Shown here in pieces: positions 48,233 to 60,488 of a stretch of DNA of 64,000 nucleotides (the first letter of the stretch is position 1; each line of letters opens with the position of its first letter). Source of the DNA: Phocoena phocoena (lineage: Eukaryota; Chordata; Mammalia; Artiodactyla; Phocoenidae). The notes under the pieces are model-generated. The model worked only from the letters and a program-made list of their open reading frames with translations. It was not told the DNA's origin and made no database searches. Made by a program: the position numbers and the translations under genes. Location of the stretch: positions 46,580,879 to 46,644,878 of the forward strand of contig NC_089238.1 in assembly GCF_963924675.1 (NCBI RefSeq), written 5' to 3'.

Positions 48233-49451
48233 ATGTTACAGATGAAGGAGCAAGGTAAAAACCTACAAGACCAAATAAATGAAGATGAACTAGGTAACCT
48301 ACCTGAAAAAGAATGCAGAGTAATGATAGTAAAGATGATCCAAAATCTTGGAAACAGAATGGAGAAGATACAAGAAAAATTTAACAAGGATCTAGAAGAA
48401 CTAAAGAGCAAACAAACAGTGATGAACAACAGTTACTGAAATCAAAAATACTCTAGAAGGAATCAATAGCAGAATAACTGAGGCAGAAGAACGGATAAGT
48501 GAGCTGGAAGATAAAATGGTGGAAATAACTGCCAGGGAGCAGAAAAAAGAAAAAAGAATGAAAAGAATTGAGGACAGTCTCAGAGACCTCTGGGACAACA
48601 TTAAACGCACCAACATTCGAATTATAGGGGTCCCAGGAGAAGACAAGAAAAAGAAAGGGTCTGAGAAAATATTTGAAGAGATTATATCTGAAAACTTCCT
48701 TAACATGGGAAAGGAAATAGTGAATCAAGTCCAGGAAGCACAGGGACTACCATACAGGATAAACCGAAAGAGAAACACACAGAGATACATATTAATCAAA
48801 CTATCAAAAATTAAATACAACAGGCTTCCCTGGTGGCTCAGTGGTTAAGAATCTGCCTGCCAATGCAGGGGACACGGGTTCAAGCCCTGGTCTGGGAAGA
48901 TCCCACATGACGCGGAGCAACTAAGCCCATACGCCACAACTACCGAGCCTGCGCTCTAGAGCCCACAGGCCACAACTACTGAAGCCCGCGTGCCTAGAGC
49001 CCGAGCTCGGCAGCAAGAGAGGCCACTACAATGAGAAGGCTGCGCACTGCAACGAAGAGTAGCTCCCGCTCACCGCAACTAGAGAAAGCCCGTGTGCAGC
49101 AATGAAGACCCAACGCAGCCAAAAATAAATAAATAAGATAAACTTATGTAAAAATTAAATACAAAGAAAAAATATTAAAAGCAGCAAGGGAAAAGCAACA
49201 AATAACATACAAGGGAATCCCCATAAGGTTAACAGCTGATTTTTTTAGAAGAAACTCTGCAAGCCAGAAGGGAGTGGCAGGACATATTTAAAGTGATGAA
49301 TGGGAAAAACCTACAACCATGATTACTCTACCCAGCAAGGATCTCATTCAGATTTGACAGAGAAATTAAAACCTTTACAGACAAGCAAAAGCTAAGAGAA
49401 TTCAGCACCACCAAACCAGCTTTACAACAAATGCTAAAGGAACTTCTCTAG
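48233..49451 (+). pseudogene. L1 ORF1 (RNA-binding coiled-coil protein), broken
   Basis: ATG at 48233, stop TAG at 49449-49451. The first 68 codons are open (MLQMKEQGKNLQDQ...), then a small deletion near 48436 shifts the frame. The reading continues in the next frame with the coiled-coil and 'RTNIRIIGVPGE' segment, the typical ORF1p core. A SINE at 48821-49149 interrupts it before the C-terminal domain, which resumes at about 49165. Non-functional. Confidence 0.88.
48821..49149 (+). mobile_element. CHR SINE (long form) inside L1 ORF1
   Basis: Head 'caggcttccctggtggctca', B-box-like 'gggttcaagcc', body with 'ccacaactac' repeats, tail 'aaaataaataaataagata'. A perfect 15-bp target duplication 'aaaaattaaatacaa' lies at 48806-48820 and 49150-49164. 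Confidence 0.95.
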
Positions 49452-49509
49452 GCAGGAAACACAAGAGAATGAAAAGACCTACAATAACAAACCCAAAACA
49501 ATTAAGAAA

Positions 49510-52500
49510 ATGGTAATAGGAACATACATATTAATAATTACCTTAAATGTAAACGGATTAAATGCTCCAACCAAAAGACTCAGACTGGCTGAATGGATAA
49601 AAAAAAAAGACCCATACATATGCTGTCTACAAGACACCACTTCAGACCTAGGGACACATACAGACTGAAAGTGAGGGGATGGAAAAAGATTCCATGCAAA
49701 TGGAAATCAAAAGAAAGCTGGAGTAGCAATTCTCATATCTGACAAAATAGACTTTAAAATAAAGACTGTTACAAGAGACAAAAAAGGACACTACATAATG
49801 ATCAAGGGATCAATCCAACAAGAAGATATAACAACTGTAAATATTTATGCAGCCAACACAGGAGCACCTCAATACGTAAGGCAAATGCTAATAACAGCCA
49901 TAAAAGGGGAAATGGACAGTAAGAAAATAATAGTAGGGGACTTTAAGTGGGGACACCCCACTTTCACCAATGGACAGATAATCCAAAATGAAAATAAATA
50001 AGGAAACACAAGCTTTAAATGACATATTAAACAAAATGGACTTAATTGATATTTATAGTACATTCCATCCAAAAACAAAAGAATACACTTTCTTCTCAAG
50101 TGCTCATGGAACATTCTCCAGGATAGACCGTATCTTGGGTCACAAATCAAGCCTTGGTAAATTTAAGAAAATTGAAATCGTATCAAGTATCTCTTCTGAC
50201 CACAAAGCTATGAGACTAGATATGAATTACAGGAAAAAACTGTAAAAAATACAAACACATGGAGGCTAAAGAATACACTACTTAATAACCAAGAGACCAC
50301 TGAAGAAACCAAAGAGGAAATCAAAAAATACCTAGAAACAAATGACAATGAAAACACGACGACTCAAAACCTATGGGATGCAGCAAAAGCACTTCTAAGA
50401 GGGAAGTTTATAGCAATACAATCCTACCTCAAGAAACAAGAAGAATCTCAAATAAACAACCCAACCTTACACCTAAAGCAATTAGAGAAAGAACAACAAC
50501 AAAAAAACCCCCAAAGTTAGCAGAAGGAAAGAAATCATAAAGATCAGTTCAGAAATAAAAGGAAACAACAGCAAAGATCAATGAAACTAAAACCTGGTTC
50601 TTTGAGAAGATAAACAAAATTGATAAACCATTAGCCAGACTCTTCAAGAAAAAAGGAAGACTCAAATCAACAGAATTAGAAATGAAAAAGGAGAAGTAAC
50701 AACTGACACTGTAGAAATACAAAGGATCCTGAGAGATTACTACAAGCAACTATATGCCAATAAAATGGACAACCTGGAAGAAATGGACAAATTCTTAGAA
50801 AAGCACAACCTTCCGACACTGAAACAGGAAGAAACAGAAAATATAAACAGACCAATCACAAGCAGTGAAACTGAGACTGTGATTAAAAATCTTCCAACAA
50901 GCAAAAGCCCAGGGCCAGATGGCTTCACAGGCAAATTCTATCAAACATATAGAGAAGAGTTAACACCTATCCTTCTCAAACTCTTCCAAAATATAGCAGA
51001 GGGAGGAACACTCCCAAACTCATTCTATGAGGCCACCATCACCCTGATACCAAAACCAAAGATGTCACAAAAAAAGAAAACTACAGGCCAATATCTCTGA
51101 TAAACATAGATGCAAAAATCCTCAACAAAATACTAGCAAACAGAATCCAACAGCACATTAAAAGGATCATACAGGGACTTCCCTGGTGGCTCAATGGTTA
51201 GGAATCTGCCCGCCAATGCAGGGGACACGGGTTCAATCCCTGGCTCGGGAGGATCCCACATGCCATGAAGCAACTGGCCCATGTGCCACAACTACTGGGT
51301 TTGCACTCTGGAGCCCACGAGCCACAAGTGCTGAGACCATGTGCCATGGCTGCTGAGGCCCGCACACCTGGAGCCCATGCTCTGCAACAGGAAAAGCCAC
51401 TGTAGTGAGAGGCACATGCACTGCAACAAAGAGTAGCCCCCGCTCACAGCAACTAGAGAGAGCCTGTGCACAGCAACAAAGACCCAACACAGACAAAAAT
51501 AAATAAATAAAATATAAAAAATAAAAAATTAAAAAAAACTTAAAAATAAAAAAGGATCACACACCATGATCAAGTGGGGTTTATCCCAGGAATGCAAGGA
51601 TTCTTCAATATACGCAAATCAATCAATGTGATACACCATATTAACAAACTGAAGGAGAAAAACCACATGATCATCTCAATAGATGCAGAAAAAGCTTTTG
51701 ACAAAATTCAACACCCATTTATGATAAAAACCCTCCAGAAAGTAGGCATAGAGGGAACTTACCTCAACATAATAAATGCCATATATGACAAACCCACAGC
51801 CAACATCGTTTTTAATGGTGAAAAACTGAAATCATTTCCACTAAGATCAGGAACAAGACAAGGTTGCCCACTCTCACCACTATTATTCAACATAGTTTTG
51901 GAAGTTTTAGCCACAGCAATCAGAGAAGAAAAAGAAATAAAAGGAACCTAAATCAGAAAAGAAGAAGTAAAGCTGTCTCTGTTTGCAGATGACATGATAC
52001 TATACATAGAGAATCCTAAAGACTCTATCAGAAAACTTCTAGAGCTAATTAATGAATTCAGTAAAGTAGCAGGATACAAAATTAATGCACAGAAATCGCT
52101 TGCATTCCTATACACTAATGATGAAAAATCTGAAAGAGAAATTAAGGAAACACTCCCATTTACCATTGCAACAAAAAGAATAAAATACCTAGGAATAAAC
52201 CTACCTAAGGAGACAAAAGACCTGTATGCAGAAAACTATAAGACACTGATGAAAGAAATTAAAGATGATACACACAGATAGAGAGATATATCATGTTCTT
52301 GGACTGGAAGAATCAACATTTTGAAAATGACTATACTGCCCAAAGCAATCTACAGATTCAATGCAATCCCTATCAAACTACCAATGGCATTTTTCACAGA
52401 CCTAGAACAAAAAATTGCACAATTTGTATGGAAACACAAAAGACCCCGAACAGCCAAAGCAATCTTGAGAAAGAAAAATGGAGCTGGAGGAATCAGGCTC

Positions 52501-53768
52501 CCTGACTTCAGACTATACTACAAAGCTACAGTAATCAAGACAATGTGGTACTGGCACAAAAACAGAAATATAGATCAATGGAACAGGATAGAAAGCCCAG
52601 AGATAAACCCATACACATATAGTCACCTTATCTTTGATAAAGAAGGCAAGAGTATACAATGGAGAAAAGACAGCCTCTTCAATAAGTGGTTGTGGGAAAA
52701 CTGGACAGCTACATGTAAAAGAATGAAATTAGAACACTTCTTAACACCATATACAAAAAGAAACTCAAAATAGATTAAAGACCTAAATGTAAGGCCAGAC
52801 ACTATAAAACTCTTAGAAGAAAACTTAGGCAGAACACTCTATGACATAAATCACAACAAGATCCTTTTTGACTAATCTCCTAAAGAAATGGAAATAAAAA
52901 CAAAAATAAACAAATGGGACCTAATGAAACTTAAAAGCTTTTGCACAGCAAAGGAAACCATAAAAAAGATGAAAAGACAACCCTCAGAATGGGAGAAAAT
53001 ATTTGCAAATGAAGCAACTGACAAAGGATTAATCTCCAAAATATACAAGCAGCTCATGCGGCTCAATATCAAAAAAACAAACAACCCAATCCAAAAATGG
53101 GCAGAAGACTCGAAATAGACATTTCTCCAAAGAAGACATACAGATAGATGGCCAACAAACACAGAAAAAGATGCTCAATACCACTAATTATTACAGAAAT
53201 GCAAATCAAAAGTACAATGAGGTATCACCTCACACCAGTCAGAATGGCCATCATCAAAAAATCTACAAACAATAAATGCTGGAGAGGGTGTGGAGAAAAG
53301 GGAACCCTCTTGCACTGTTGGTGGGAATGTAAATTGATACAGCCACTATGGAAAACAGTATGGAGGTTCCTTAAAAAACTAAAACTAGAACTACCATATG
53401 ACTCAGCAATCCCACTACTGGGCATATACCCTGAGAAAACTATAATTCAAAAAGAATCATGTACCTCAATGTTCACTGCAGCACTATTTACAATAGCCAA
53501 GACATGGAAGCAACCTAAGTGTCCACTGACAGATGAATGGATAAAGAAGATGTGGCACATATATACAATGGAATATTACTCAGCCATAAAAAGAAACAAA
53601 ATTGAGTTATTTGTAGTGAGGCGGATGAACCTAGAGTCTGTCATACAGAGTGAAGTAAGTCAGAAAGAAAAACAAATACCGTTGCTAACACATATTTATG
53701 GAATCTCAAAAAAAAAAATTGGTTCTGACGAACCTAGGGGCAGGACAGTAACAAAGACACAGACATAG
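49510..53768 (+). pseudogene. L1 ORF2 (endonuclease / reverse transcriptase), broken
   Basis: Starts MVIGTYILIITLNVNGLNAP at 49510, the usual ORF2 endonuclease head, and ends with 'RTVTKTQT' stop at 53768. The reverse transcriptase active-site motif FADD is kept at 51982-51993. Disruptions include a stop near 49670, several shifts in the endonuclease part, a nonsense codon at 51949-51951 just before the FADD motif, a SINE at 51174-51549, and more stops after 52770. Cannot encode an active protein. Confidence 0.9.
51174..51549 (+). mobile_element. CHR SINE (long form) inside L1 ORF2
   Basis: Head 'gggacttccctggtggctca', long body, A-rich tail of about 60 nt. Target duplication 'aaaaggatcataca' (51160-51173) against 'aaaaggatcacaca' (51550-51563), one mismatch. 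Confidence 0.94.
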
Positions 53769-54480
53769 AGACTGGACTTGAGGACACAGGGAGGGGGAAG
53801 TGTAAGCTGGGATGAGTAGCAATGACATATATACACTACCGAATGTAAAACAGAGAGCTAGTGGGAAGGAGCCGCATAGCACAGGGCTTTGTGACCACCT
53901 AGAGGGGTGGGATAGGGAGGGTGCGATAGGGAGGGTGGGAGGGAGATGCAAGATGGAGGGGATATGGGGATATATGCATACATATAGCTGATTGTTACAC
54001 AGCAGAAACTAACCCACACTGTAAAGCAATTATACTCCAATATACATGTTAAAAATAAACAAACAAACAAAGCAACCAACCCCCCAAAAACCAAAGAAAG
54101 GTAGACAGGATGAATAAACAGAACTAGTGCTCTAGACTGATTTGTTTAATGAATTCAGATGCCCGCAGCTTGGGTAAGAAACTGGTAATTAGATCAACTA
54201 GGGATCTGGATTAGCTCTTTGAATAACCACAACAGATTATAAAAAAAACTTTGCTTAGTTCATTTGGCTTTTCTAAATCAATGACTTAAATGTTTGGGGT
54301 ATTATTGTACTTTAATCTCCTAACTGGTTAAATTAAGTTGAAACAGTTGATTTTAAGGCTTAATACCCCTAAGCCCTTCCTCTAGTTCTGTAAACTCAGT
54401 ATGTGCTTTAAGGGATAGAACTGTGGAGAAAGAACAATAGACTAGCAGAAGTATTTAGCTATAGAAGCTCTGTGATTTTA

Positions 54481-54818
54481 TTTATTTATTTTTAATATTT
54501 ATTTATTACTTTATTTATTTATTTTCTCCTTTATTTTTTTTGGCTGTGTCGGGTCTTAGTTGCGGCACATGGGCTTCTCCCTAGTCGTGGCTTGAGGGTT
54601 TTCTCTCTCTAGTTGTGGCGCGCAGGCTCCAGGTTGCGTGGAATCTGTAGTTTGCGGCACGTGGGCTGTCTAGTTGAGGCACGCAGGCTCAGTAGTTGCG
54701 GCGCACAGGCTTAGTTGCCCCATGGTATGTGGGATTTTAGTTCCTTGACCAGGGATTGAACCCGCATCCCCTGCATTGGAAGGTGGATTCTTTACCACTG
54801 GACCACCAGAGAAGTCCC
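54481..54818 (-). mobile_element. CHR SINE (long form)
   Basis: A minus-strand copy with a long TTTA-rich tail. A perfect 19-bp target duplication 'tagaagctctgtgatttta' at 54462-54480 and 54819-54837. Confidence 0.95.
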
Positions 54819-54989
54819 TAGAAGCTCTGTGATTTTAGATGGGTCACTTCTCTAGCCCCCCAAGGACAGGCTTTGGACTATAACAGGGATTTCACCACCT
54901 AGGATCCATGACAGACTTAGGAGTGAGACTGTCCTGAAACTGAATACAAACTTCTGTGTACAAGTATATTTTCCTGAGAATCCACAGCT

Positions 54990-55765
54990 GTCATCATAAT
55001 CTCAAAAAGATCCATAAGTAAGTCAGAAAGACAGATATAGCATGATATTGCTTATATGCAGAATCTAAAAAAAAGACACAAAACAGAGATACAAAACAGA
55101 TACAGACTCACAAACTTAGAGAACAAATTTATGGTTACTGGGGGGGATAGGGAGAGGGATAGTTAGGGAGTTTGGGATTGACATGTACACACTGCTATAT
55201 TTAAAATGGGTAACCAGGGACTTCCCTGGTGGTGCAGTGGTTAACAATCCACCTGCTAATGCAGGGGACACAGGTTCGAGTCCTGGTCCAGGAAGATCCC
55301 ACATGTCACAGAGCAACCAAGCCCGTGCGCCACAACTCCTGAGCCTGTGTTCTAGAACCCGCAAGCAACAACTACTGAAGCCCGTGTGCTACAACTACCG
55401 AAGCCCGGACACCTAGAGCCCGTGCTCCACAACAAGAGAAACCACCGCAATGAGAAGCCCGCACACAAGGAAGAGTAGCCCCCGCTCGCTGCAACTAGAG
55501 AAAGCCCGCATGCAGCAACAAAGACCCATCCCAGCCATAAATAAATACATAAATAAATAAATAAAAATAAAAATTAAAAAATGGATAACTAACAAGGACC
55601 TCTTGTATAGCACAGGGAACTCTGCTCAATATTACGTAACAACATAAATGGGAAAAGACTTTGAAAAAGCACAGATACGTGTATATGTATAACTGAATCA
55701 CTTTGCTGTACACCTAAAACTAACATAACATTGTTAATCAACTATACTCCAATATAAAATAAAAA
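54990..55765 (+). mobile_element. L1 3' end, split by a SINE
   Basis: Reads 'gtaagtcagaaagacagata' through the 3'UTR, with the terminal motif 'gctgtacacctaaaactaac' at 55707 and A-rich end. The SINE at 55215-55577 divides it. Confidence 0.88.
55215..55577 (+). mobile_element. CHR SINE (long form) inside an L1 fragment
   Basis: Complete copy. Duplication 'aaaatgggtaac' (55203-55214) against 'aaaatggataac' (55578-55589), one mismatch. It splits the L1 3' end at 54990-55765. Confidence 0.93.
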
Positions 55766-55855
55766 GTTAAAAACAAAAGAACACTGGACAACCTTCAAGA
55801 CAATACTATGGCAGTCTTCAGAATAATAATCAAAGCCAACAATGCACTGAAGTAC

Positions 55856-55945
55856 AGTTGACCCTTGAACAACATGGGTTTGAACTATATGGGTCCACTT
55901 ATATTTGGATTTTTTAAAATAAATGCACACTATGGTTTAAAAAAA
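55856..55945. mobile_element. Truncated Tigger end
   Basis: 'cagttgacccttgaacaaca' followed by 'gggtccacttatatttggat': one terminus of the same Tigger family as at 31780, without its partner end. Confidence 0.75.
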
Positions 55946-56875
55946 AAAACACGGGTCTAAGATGGTCGAGATTCTTTCCAGCTTTCTAAGTCTATAAAAG
56001 CTGAGATGTGGAACACAAAAATAGAGTATTTGTTGAATTCCACACCTTTTAATGCAGGTAATTTTTGTATTATGATTATGGTTTCCTACTACTTCATCTT
56101 AATCATTCTCTGTTGGTCAAAGTCACAACAAACAGGTTTCAGAATATACTGCTGAAAAGCTTGAGTCTCAATGCTCTCAATTAATTCAACCATCATACTC
56201 ACTTAAGAGGATGATTTTTACAAAGAGTAGAAGTCTGGAACTACGATTTCCCCAAAGGCGAACAGGCTGAGTTAATGAGTCTAGCAGGAGAAATTAAAGG
56301 ATTCACAAAACTAACTTGGAAGTTGTCCCAGTTTCTGAAACAGAAATCTTGGGAATTAGACTGTGTCTAAAATATGAAACATTCTATAGTCACATCCACT
56401 GAAGTTGAACTACCCACCAGATCACACCTGATACTAAATTAAGTGGCAAGAGACTCTGTTTATTAATCACTAAGAGAAAACAAAAAAACAAAACAAAACA
56501 AGAAATCAGTAGCATTGGTGCTTTCACGGCCTTGCAAAAATCTGAAGGCTGAGCAACAGCGCGATGCCTCCTTCTGATTAGAAACATTCTGCTACAGTAG
56601 TAAGTAAATTCTTCTTCTGGGAGTTTATACATTAAAAACCCCGTAAACTTCCAATCATATAAGCAATTCATTTATTAACTTGGCCCAAACCACTTCACTC
56701 TTGCCCACCAAAAAAGCACACTGAAAATAATATAGTTGGTAATGATTAGACAAACTCAGTCATTTAGTCTGGGTAAACTTCCCCTGAGCAAGTGTAAACT
56801 GAATATTAACCCTCAGTCAGATTCATAACTAAGTTCCTTTAGTGCCTTATTCTGGCTGAGTCAGAATTAATTTTT

Positions 56876-57204
56876 TAATAAATTTATTTATTTATTTAGT
56901 TTTGGCTGCATTGGGTCTTCATTGCTGCGTGCGGGCTTTCTCTAGTTGCGGCAAGCGGGGGCTACTCTTCATTCCGGTGCAGAGGCTTATTGTGGTGGCT
57001 TCTCTTGTTGTGGAGCATGGGCTGTAGGCGCGCAGGCTTCAGTAGCTGTGGCTCATGGGCTCTAGAGCATAGGCTCAGTAGTTGTGGTGCACGGGCTTAG
57101 TTGCTCCGCAGCATGTGGGATCTTCCCAGACCAGACCTTGAATCCATGTCCCCTACACTGGCAGGTGGATACTTAACCACTGCACCACTAGGGAAGTCCC
57201 CCAT
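56876..57204 (-). mobile_element. CHR SINE (long form)
   Basis: Minus-strand copy. Duplication 'aattaattttt' at 56865-56875 and 57205-57215. Confidence 0.93.
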
Positions 57205-58086
57205 AATTAATTTTTATTTGTACCCAGGATAGCTGCTAAGTACTGTTTTTCCAAAAGAACAGTGATAAACATAAGCTTCATGACCTCCAACTGTGCTCTG
57301 ATTCACTAAAGAGTTTTGCTTTTGTATGATTCTTTAACATTCATCCATCTTTTCAGAAAGGATTTACGTACAGGTTCAGTGCGAAATAAAAAGTAAAGGT
57401 ATGAAACAGAGTTACAGATGCTGGCTCTCAAGTAAATTACTGTGGTAGAGGAGGTAAAACATGAGTCTGTACCTAACGATCACACAAAGTTGAATGTGGA
57501 GTTGAAGGAGCTGATATCTTAAAGAATGAAAGAAGTACCACCACCCCTCATGAGTTAGGATGATAGAATCAGAGAGCGTCTAATGGAGGAGGGAACAATT
57601 GAGTTCAGCCTTAAAAGGAGGTTGTGATTTGGTGATGTAATACTGTGTCTAGGTTGAGGCAGATGAGAGGGGGGCTGTGAACACTAGGTGTGGAGGAGTT
57701 TGAAAGGTATATTCTGTACAGAGGGCAGAGACCTGAGCAAGAAAGTGAGGAACTCTGTGGTGACCATTCTTAGGCTTACATATTTGGCATCCTCTAATAC
57801 ACAGTGAGATAACTACAAAATTTTAATAAAATCCCAACATTGGTCTAACAGTGGTTTGCCATCGTCCATATTAATATGTTATGGTAAACTCAGTGCAGAG
57901 AGTGGTGCTTCAATTTACTGTTATTTACCTCTGTGCTCCCCCAATGGGTGGTGGGGTTAACAACAGGTAAATAATGTATAATTACTTTTTAATAATCTTT
58001 AAACATTTTATTAACTTTGAAGAAGGAATAAGAACAGCTACTTTAGAAACTGGAGACACTCAAGCACTGACCTATTCATAGTTTTT

Positions 58087-58286
58087 TTTTTTTTGGCGGT
58101 ATGCGGGCCTCTCACTGTTGTGGCCTCTCCCGTTGCGGAGCACAGGCTCTGGACACGCAGGCTCAGCGGCCATGGCTCATGGGCCTAGCCGCTCCGCGGC
58201 ATGTGGGATCCTCCCAGACCTGGGCATGAACCCGTGTCTCCTGCATTGGCAGGCGGACTCTCAACCACTGTGCCACCAGGGAAGCC
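58087..58286 (-). mobile_element. CHR SINE (short form) near the STEEP1 pseudogene end
   Basis: Minus-strand copy. A perfect 16-bp duplication 'cctattcatagttttt' at 58071-58086 and 58287-58302. Confidence 0.95.
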
Positions 58287-58563
58287 CCTATTCATAGTTT
58301 TTACACAGCTCAAGAAGTGTACATCATAGGGGCAAAAAATAGTACAGAAGACCTATATACAGAAAGATTCAGAAAAATCCATTTCTGGAAAGCAGATCAT
58401 ATGGACTCACAGACCTCACTGAATCTAGGAGAATCAAAGGGAAACAACATAAAGCCTTCTGCTGGGGCATAAAGGTAGGAACCAGTCCATGTAGTCTAAG
58501 AAAAGCTCTTTTTCCTCTTGATCTAAATGTTTGCTTCCAGCTGGGTTCAGAGAAAGGTCCTGA

Positions 58564-59226
58564 TCATTTGAACTGATAGTTAGTCAAAGTCCCTTTCATG
58601 TTTGCTTTCTTGGCTTCTAGTTCAGCTAGCTCTTGCAACTGCCTGTTGCTCAGGACTTTGCGTTCCAACTGTTTTTCAATCACTTTGGCATTCTGTGCAC
58701 ACAAGTCAGCAACTTCCCTAGCCTCAGTCTTCTCTTCCTCTTCATCAATAGCAGACACAGTGACAGAGCTGAACGTGCCCATGTCTTTAGTCCATTTGGT
58801 CATTATCACCTTCTTAGGAGGCTCTTGTTTCTGGGTATGTATTTCATTTTCCCAAAACCCTGGCCAAACTTGACTACTGCTCCATCCACAATGGAGGTCA
58901 TGGGAGCATTCTTCAGCTGGGACTGGCAGAAGAGTGGCAGTCTACACTTCGTACACTTCTTCCTGTGCTGTCCTTCCACACCTTCAGGCCTCCAAAGATA
59001 CATAGTATCTTCAACTTGTGTTACAAAATTTGTGACTGTGTTTGGCAGCATCAATTACATAGACCAATCCTGGGGACTCATGGGTAATTTCTCTGACAGT
59101 CCAGTACCAGGACCATCTGGCAACACGAAGAGTAACAGACATCAAGGGGCTTCTCACCATCATCATATTCCTCCCCAGGTCGGAGGTGTTGGAGCAGACA
59201 ACTGACCAGGGCACTACTTTAGGTGT
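58564..59226 (-). pseudogene. STEEP1: Processed pseudogene of STEEP1 (STING ER exit protein, CXorf56)
   Basis: An intronless copy of the STEEP1 mRNA, on the same strand as GLG1 and inside its intron. The parent encodes a small cytosolic/nuclear protein that helps STING leave the ER (family knowledge). Readable pieces in order: a diverged N-terminus near 59170-59226, '[14 protein letters not shown]', '[20 protein letters not shown]', '[14 protein letters not shown]', '[20 protein letters not shown]' and the C-terminus '...[20 protein letters not shown]' with its TGA at 58564-58566. Disabling changes: ACA instead of the start codon (59224-59226), a one-base gain near 59171-59177 that shifts frame, a deletion and shift near 59085-59100, a shift and stop near 59022, and another shift near 58832. 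3'UTR-like sequence continues to about 58340, near a SINE. No introns, so a retrocopy; no function is expected. Confidence 0.9.
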
Positions 59227-59460
59227 AGTTCAGAGAAACAGCCCAAAAACTCAACACCAAGAATGTTACTCAATGTTACTTCTATAGGAACATGATACAA
59301 TTTAAAGGGATAAAAGATAAATAGGCAAGACCCCCCACACACAAATTAGGGCCCATTTAACCCTGGTTCTTGGACAGTCAGAGGACTATGATGAGGTCAA
59401 GACTTACTTGTCTTATACCTTTAAAATGAAAAATATCCTCAATGGCCTTTAATTCTAGTT

Positions 59461-59510
59461 ATATATATATATATATATATATATCCATATCTATATCTAT
59501 ATCTATATTA
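59461..59510. repeat. (TA)n microsatellite with CTATAT units
   Basis: Twelve TA/AT steps followed by three or four 'atctat' units. Confidence 0.97.
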
Positions 59511-60014
59511 TAGTAGGAATTAGCAAACGGTTCTGCTCTGGTTCAGGTAACACACTTACTCATAGATGAAAAATACTGGCAAGACTTGCAGCTTTGTCAA
59601 GTACTAATTCATTCACCTTCAATGAGGTTTTAGCTCTATTTTAAAAATATGAAAGCACAACAACCTGGCTAATTACTGGACTTAGCAGCTCACACACCAA
59701 GACCGAGCAACTCTTGACTCATTGACTGAATGATCCATATCCATGAAGATGCTATGCCCCAAAATTCACTTTGAGAAGTCAAATTACATCTTATTTTTGC
59801 CTAAGAAAACACTAAAACTTGTTCAAATGACCAAATGGAAACACTCAAAATTAATAAAATTTATCATCTTCTGTGCCCAGAGCAGGTAATGACAAATAAG
59901 GATATAGTAATCTAGTTACTGAACAAAAACTGCATCATTACATTATGGCCCAAAGGATACACATTGGATTATCATTTTACAAATCTTAAAGTTTATTAAG
60001 AAATGTAAATTACA

Positions 60015-60213
60015 GGGCTTCCCTGGTGGCGCAGTGGTTGAGTCCGCCTGCCAATGCAGGGGACACGGGTTCGTGCCCCGGTCCGGGAAGATCCCACATG
60101 CCGCAAAGCGGCTAGGCCCGTGAGCCATGGCCGCTGAGCCTGAGTGTCCAGAGCCTGTGAGAGGCCACAACAGTGAGAGGCCCGCGTACCGCAAAAAAAA
60201 AAAAAAAAAAAAA
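60015..60213 (+). mobile_element. CHR SINE (short form), internally deleted
   Basis: Duplication 'gtaaattaca' at 60005-60014 and 60214-60223. It lacks 'gag' after 'gtggtt' and about 17 nt of the 'tgctccgcaacgggag' segment. Confidence 0.94.
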
Positions 60214-60260
60214 GTAAATTACAAATCCAAGTAATTTTCTGTACTATAAGAAATATTGTG

Positions 60261-60488
60261 GGCCTCCCCAGTGGCGCAGTGGTTGAGAGTCCGCCTGCCG
60301 ATGCAGGGGACACGGGTTTGTGCCCCGGACCAGGAAGATTCCATGTGCCGCGGAGCGGCTGGGCCCGTGAGCCATGGCCGCTGAGCCTGCGCGTCCGGAG
60401 CCTGCGAGTCCGGAGCCTGTGCTCCGCAACGGGAGAGGCCACAAGCGGTGAGAGGCCCGCGTACCACAAAAAATAAAAAAATATAAAT
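60261..60488 (+). mobile_element. CHR SINE (short form) with internal duplication
   Basis: Duplication 'aaatattgtg' at 60251-60260 and 60489-60498. The block 'gcgtccggagcct' is repeated as 'gcgagtccggagcct' at about 60389-60420. It lies only 47 nt from the previous SINE, same strand. Confidence 0.94.

Larger units (their letters stand above)
46620..54058 (+). mobile_element. Nearly complete L1 (LINE-1) with two nested SINEs
   Basis: About 7.4 kb, about 6.7 kb after subtracting the two SINEs. It starts with 'aagaatggcgtactagg', the head of the 5'UTR, has a GC-rich 5'UTR to about 48230, a broken ORF1 (48233-49451), a broken ORF2 (about 49510-53768), a short G-rich 3'UTR with 'ggagggtgggagggag', and an A-rich end 'aaaaataaacaaac'. 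SINEs at 48821-49149 (in ORF1) and 51174-51549 (in ORF2) carry their own target duplications. It lies antisense to GLG1. ORF damage means it cannot move on its own. The end points are approximate; no clear flanking duplication was found. Confidence 0.92.

Noticed and set aside
58633..59205. 190-codon open frame on the plus strand
   Set aside because: It is the antisense shadow of the STEEP1 pseudogene.
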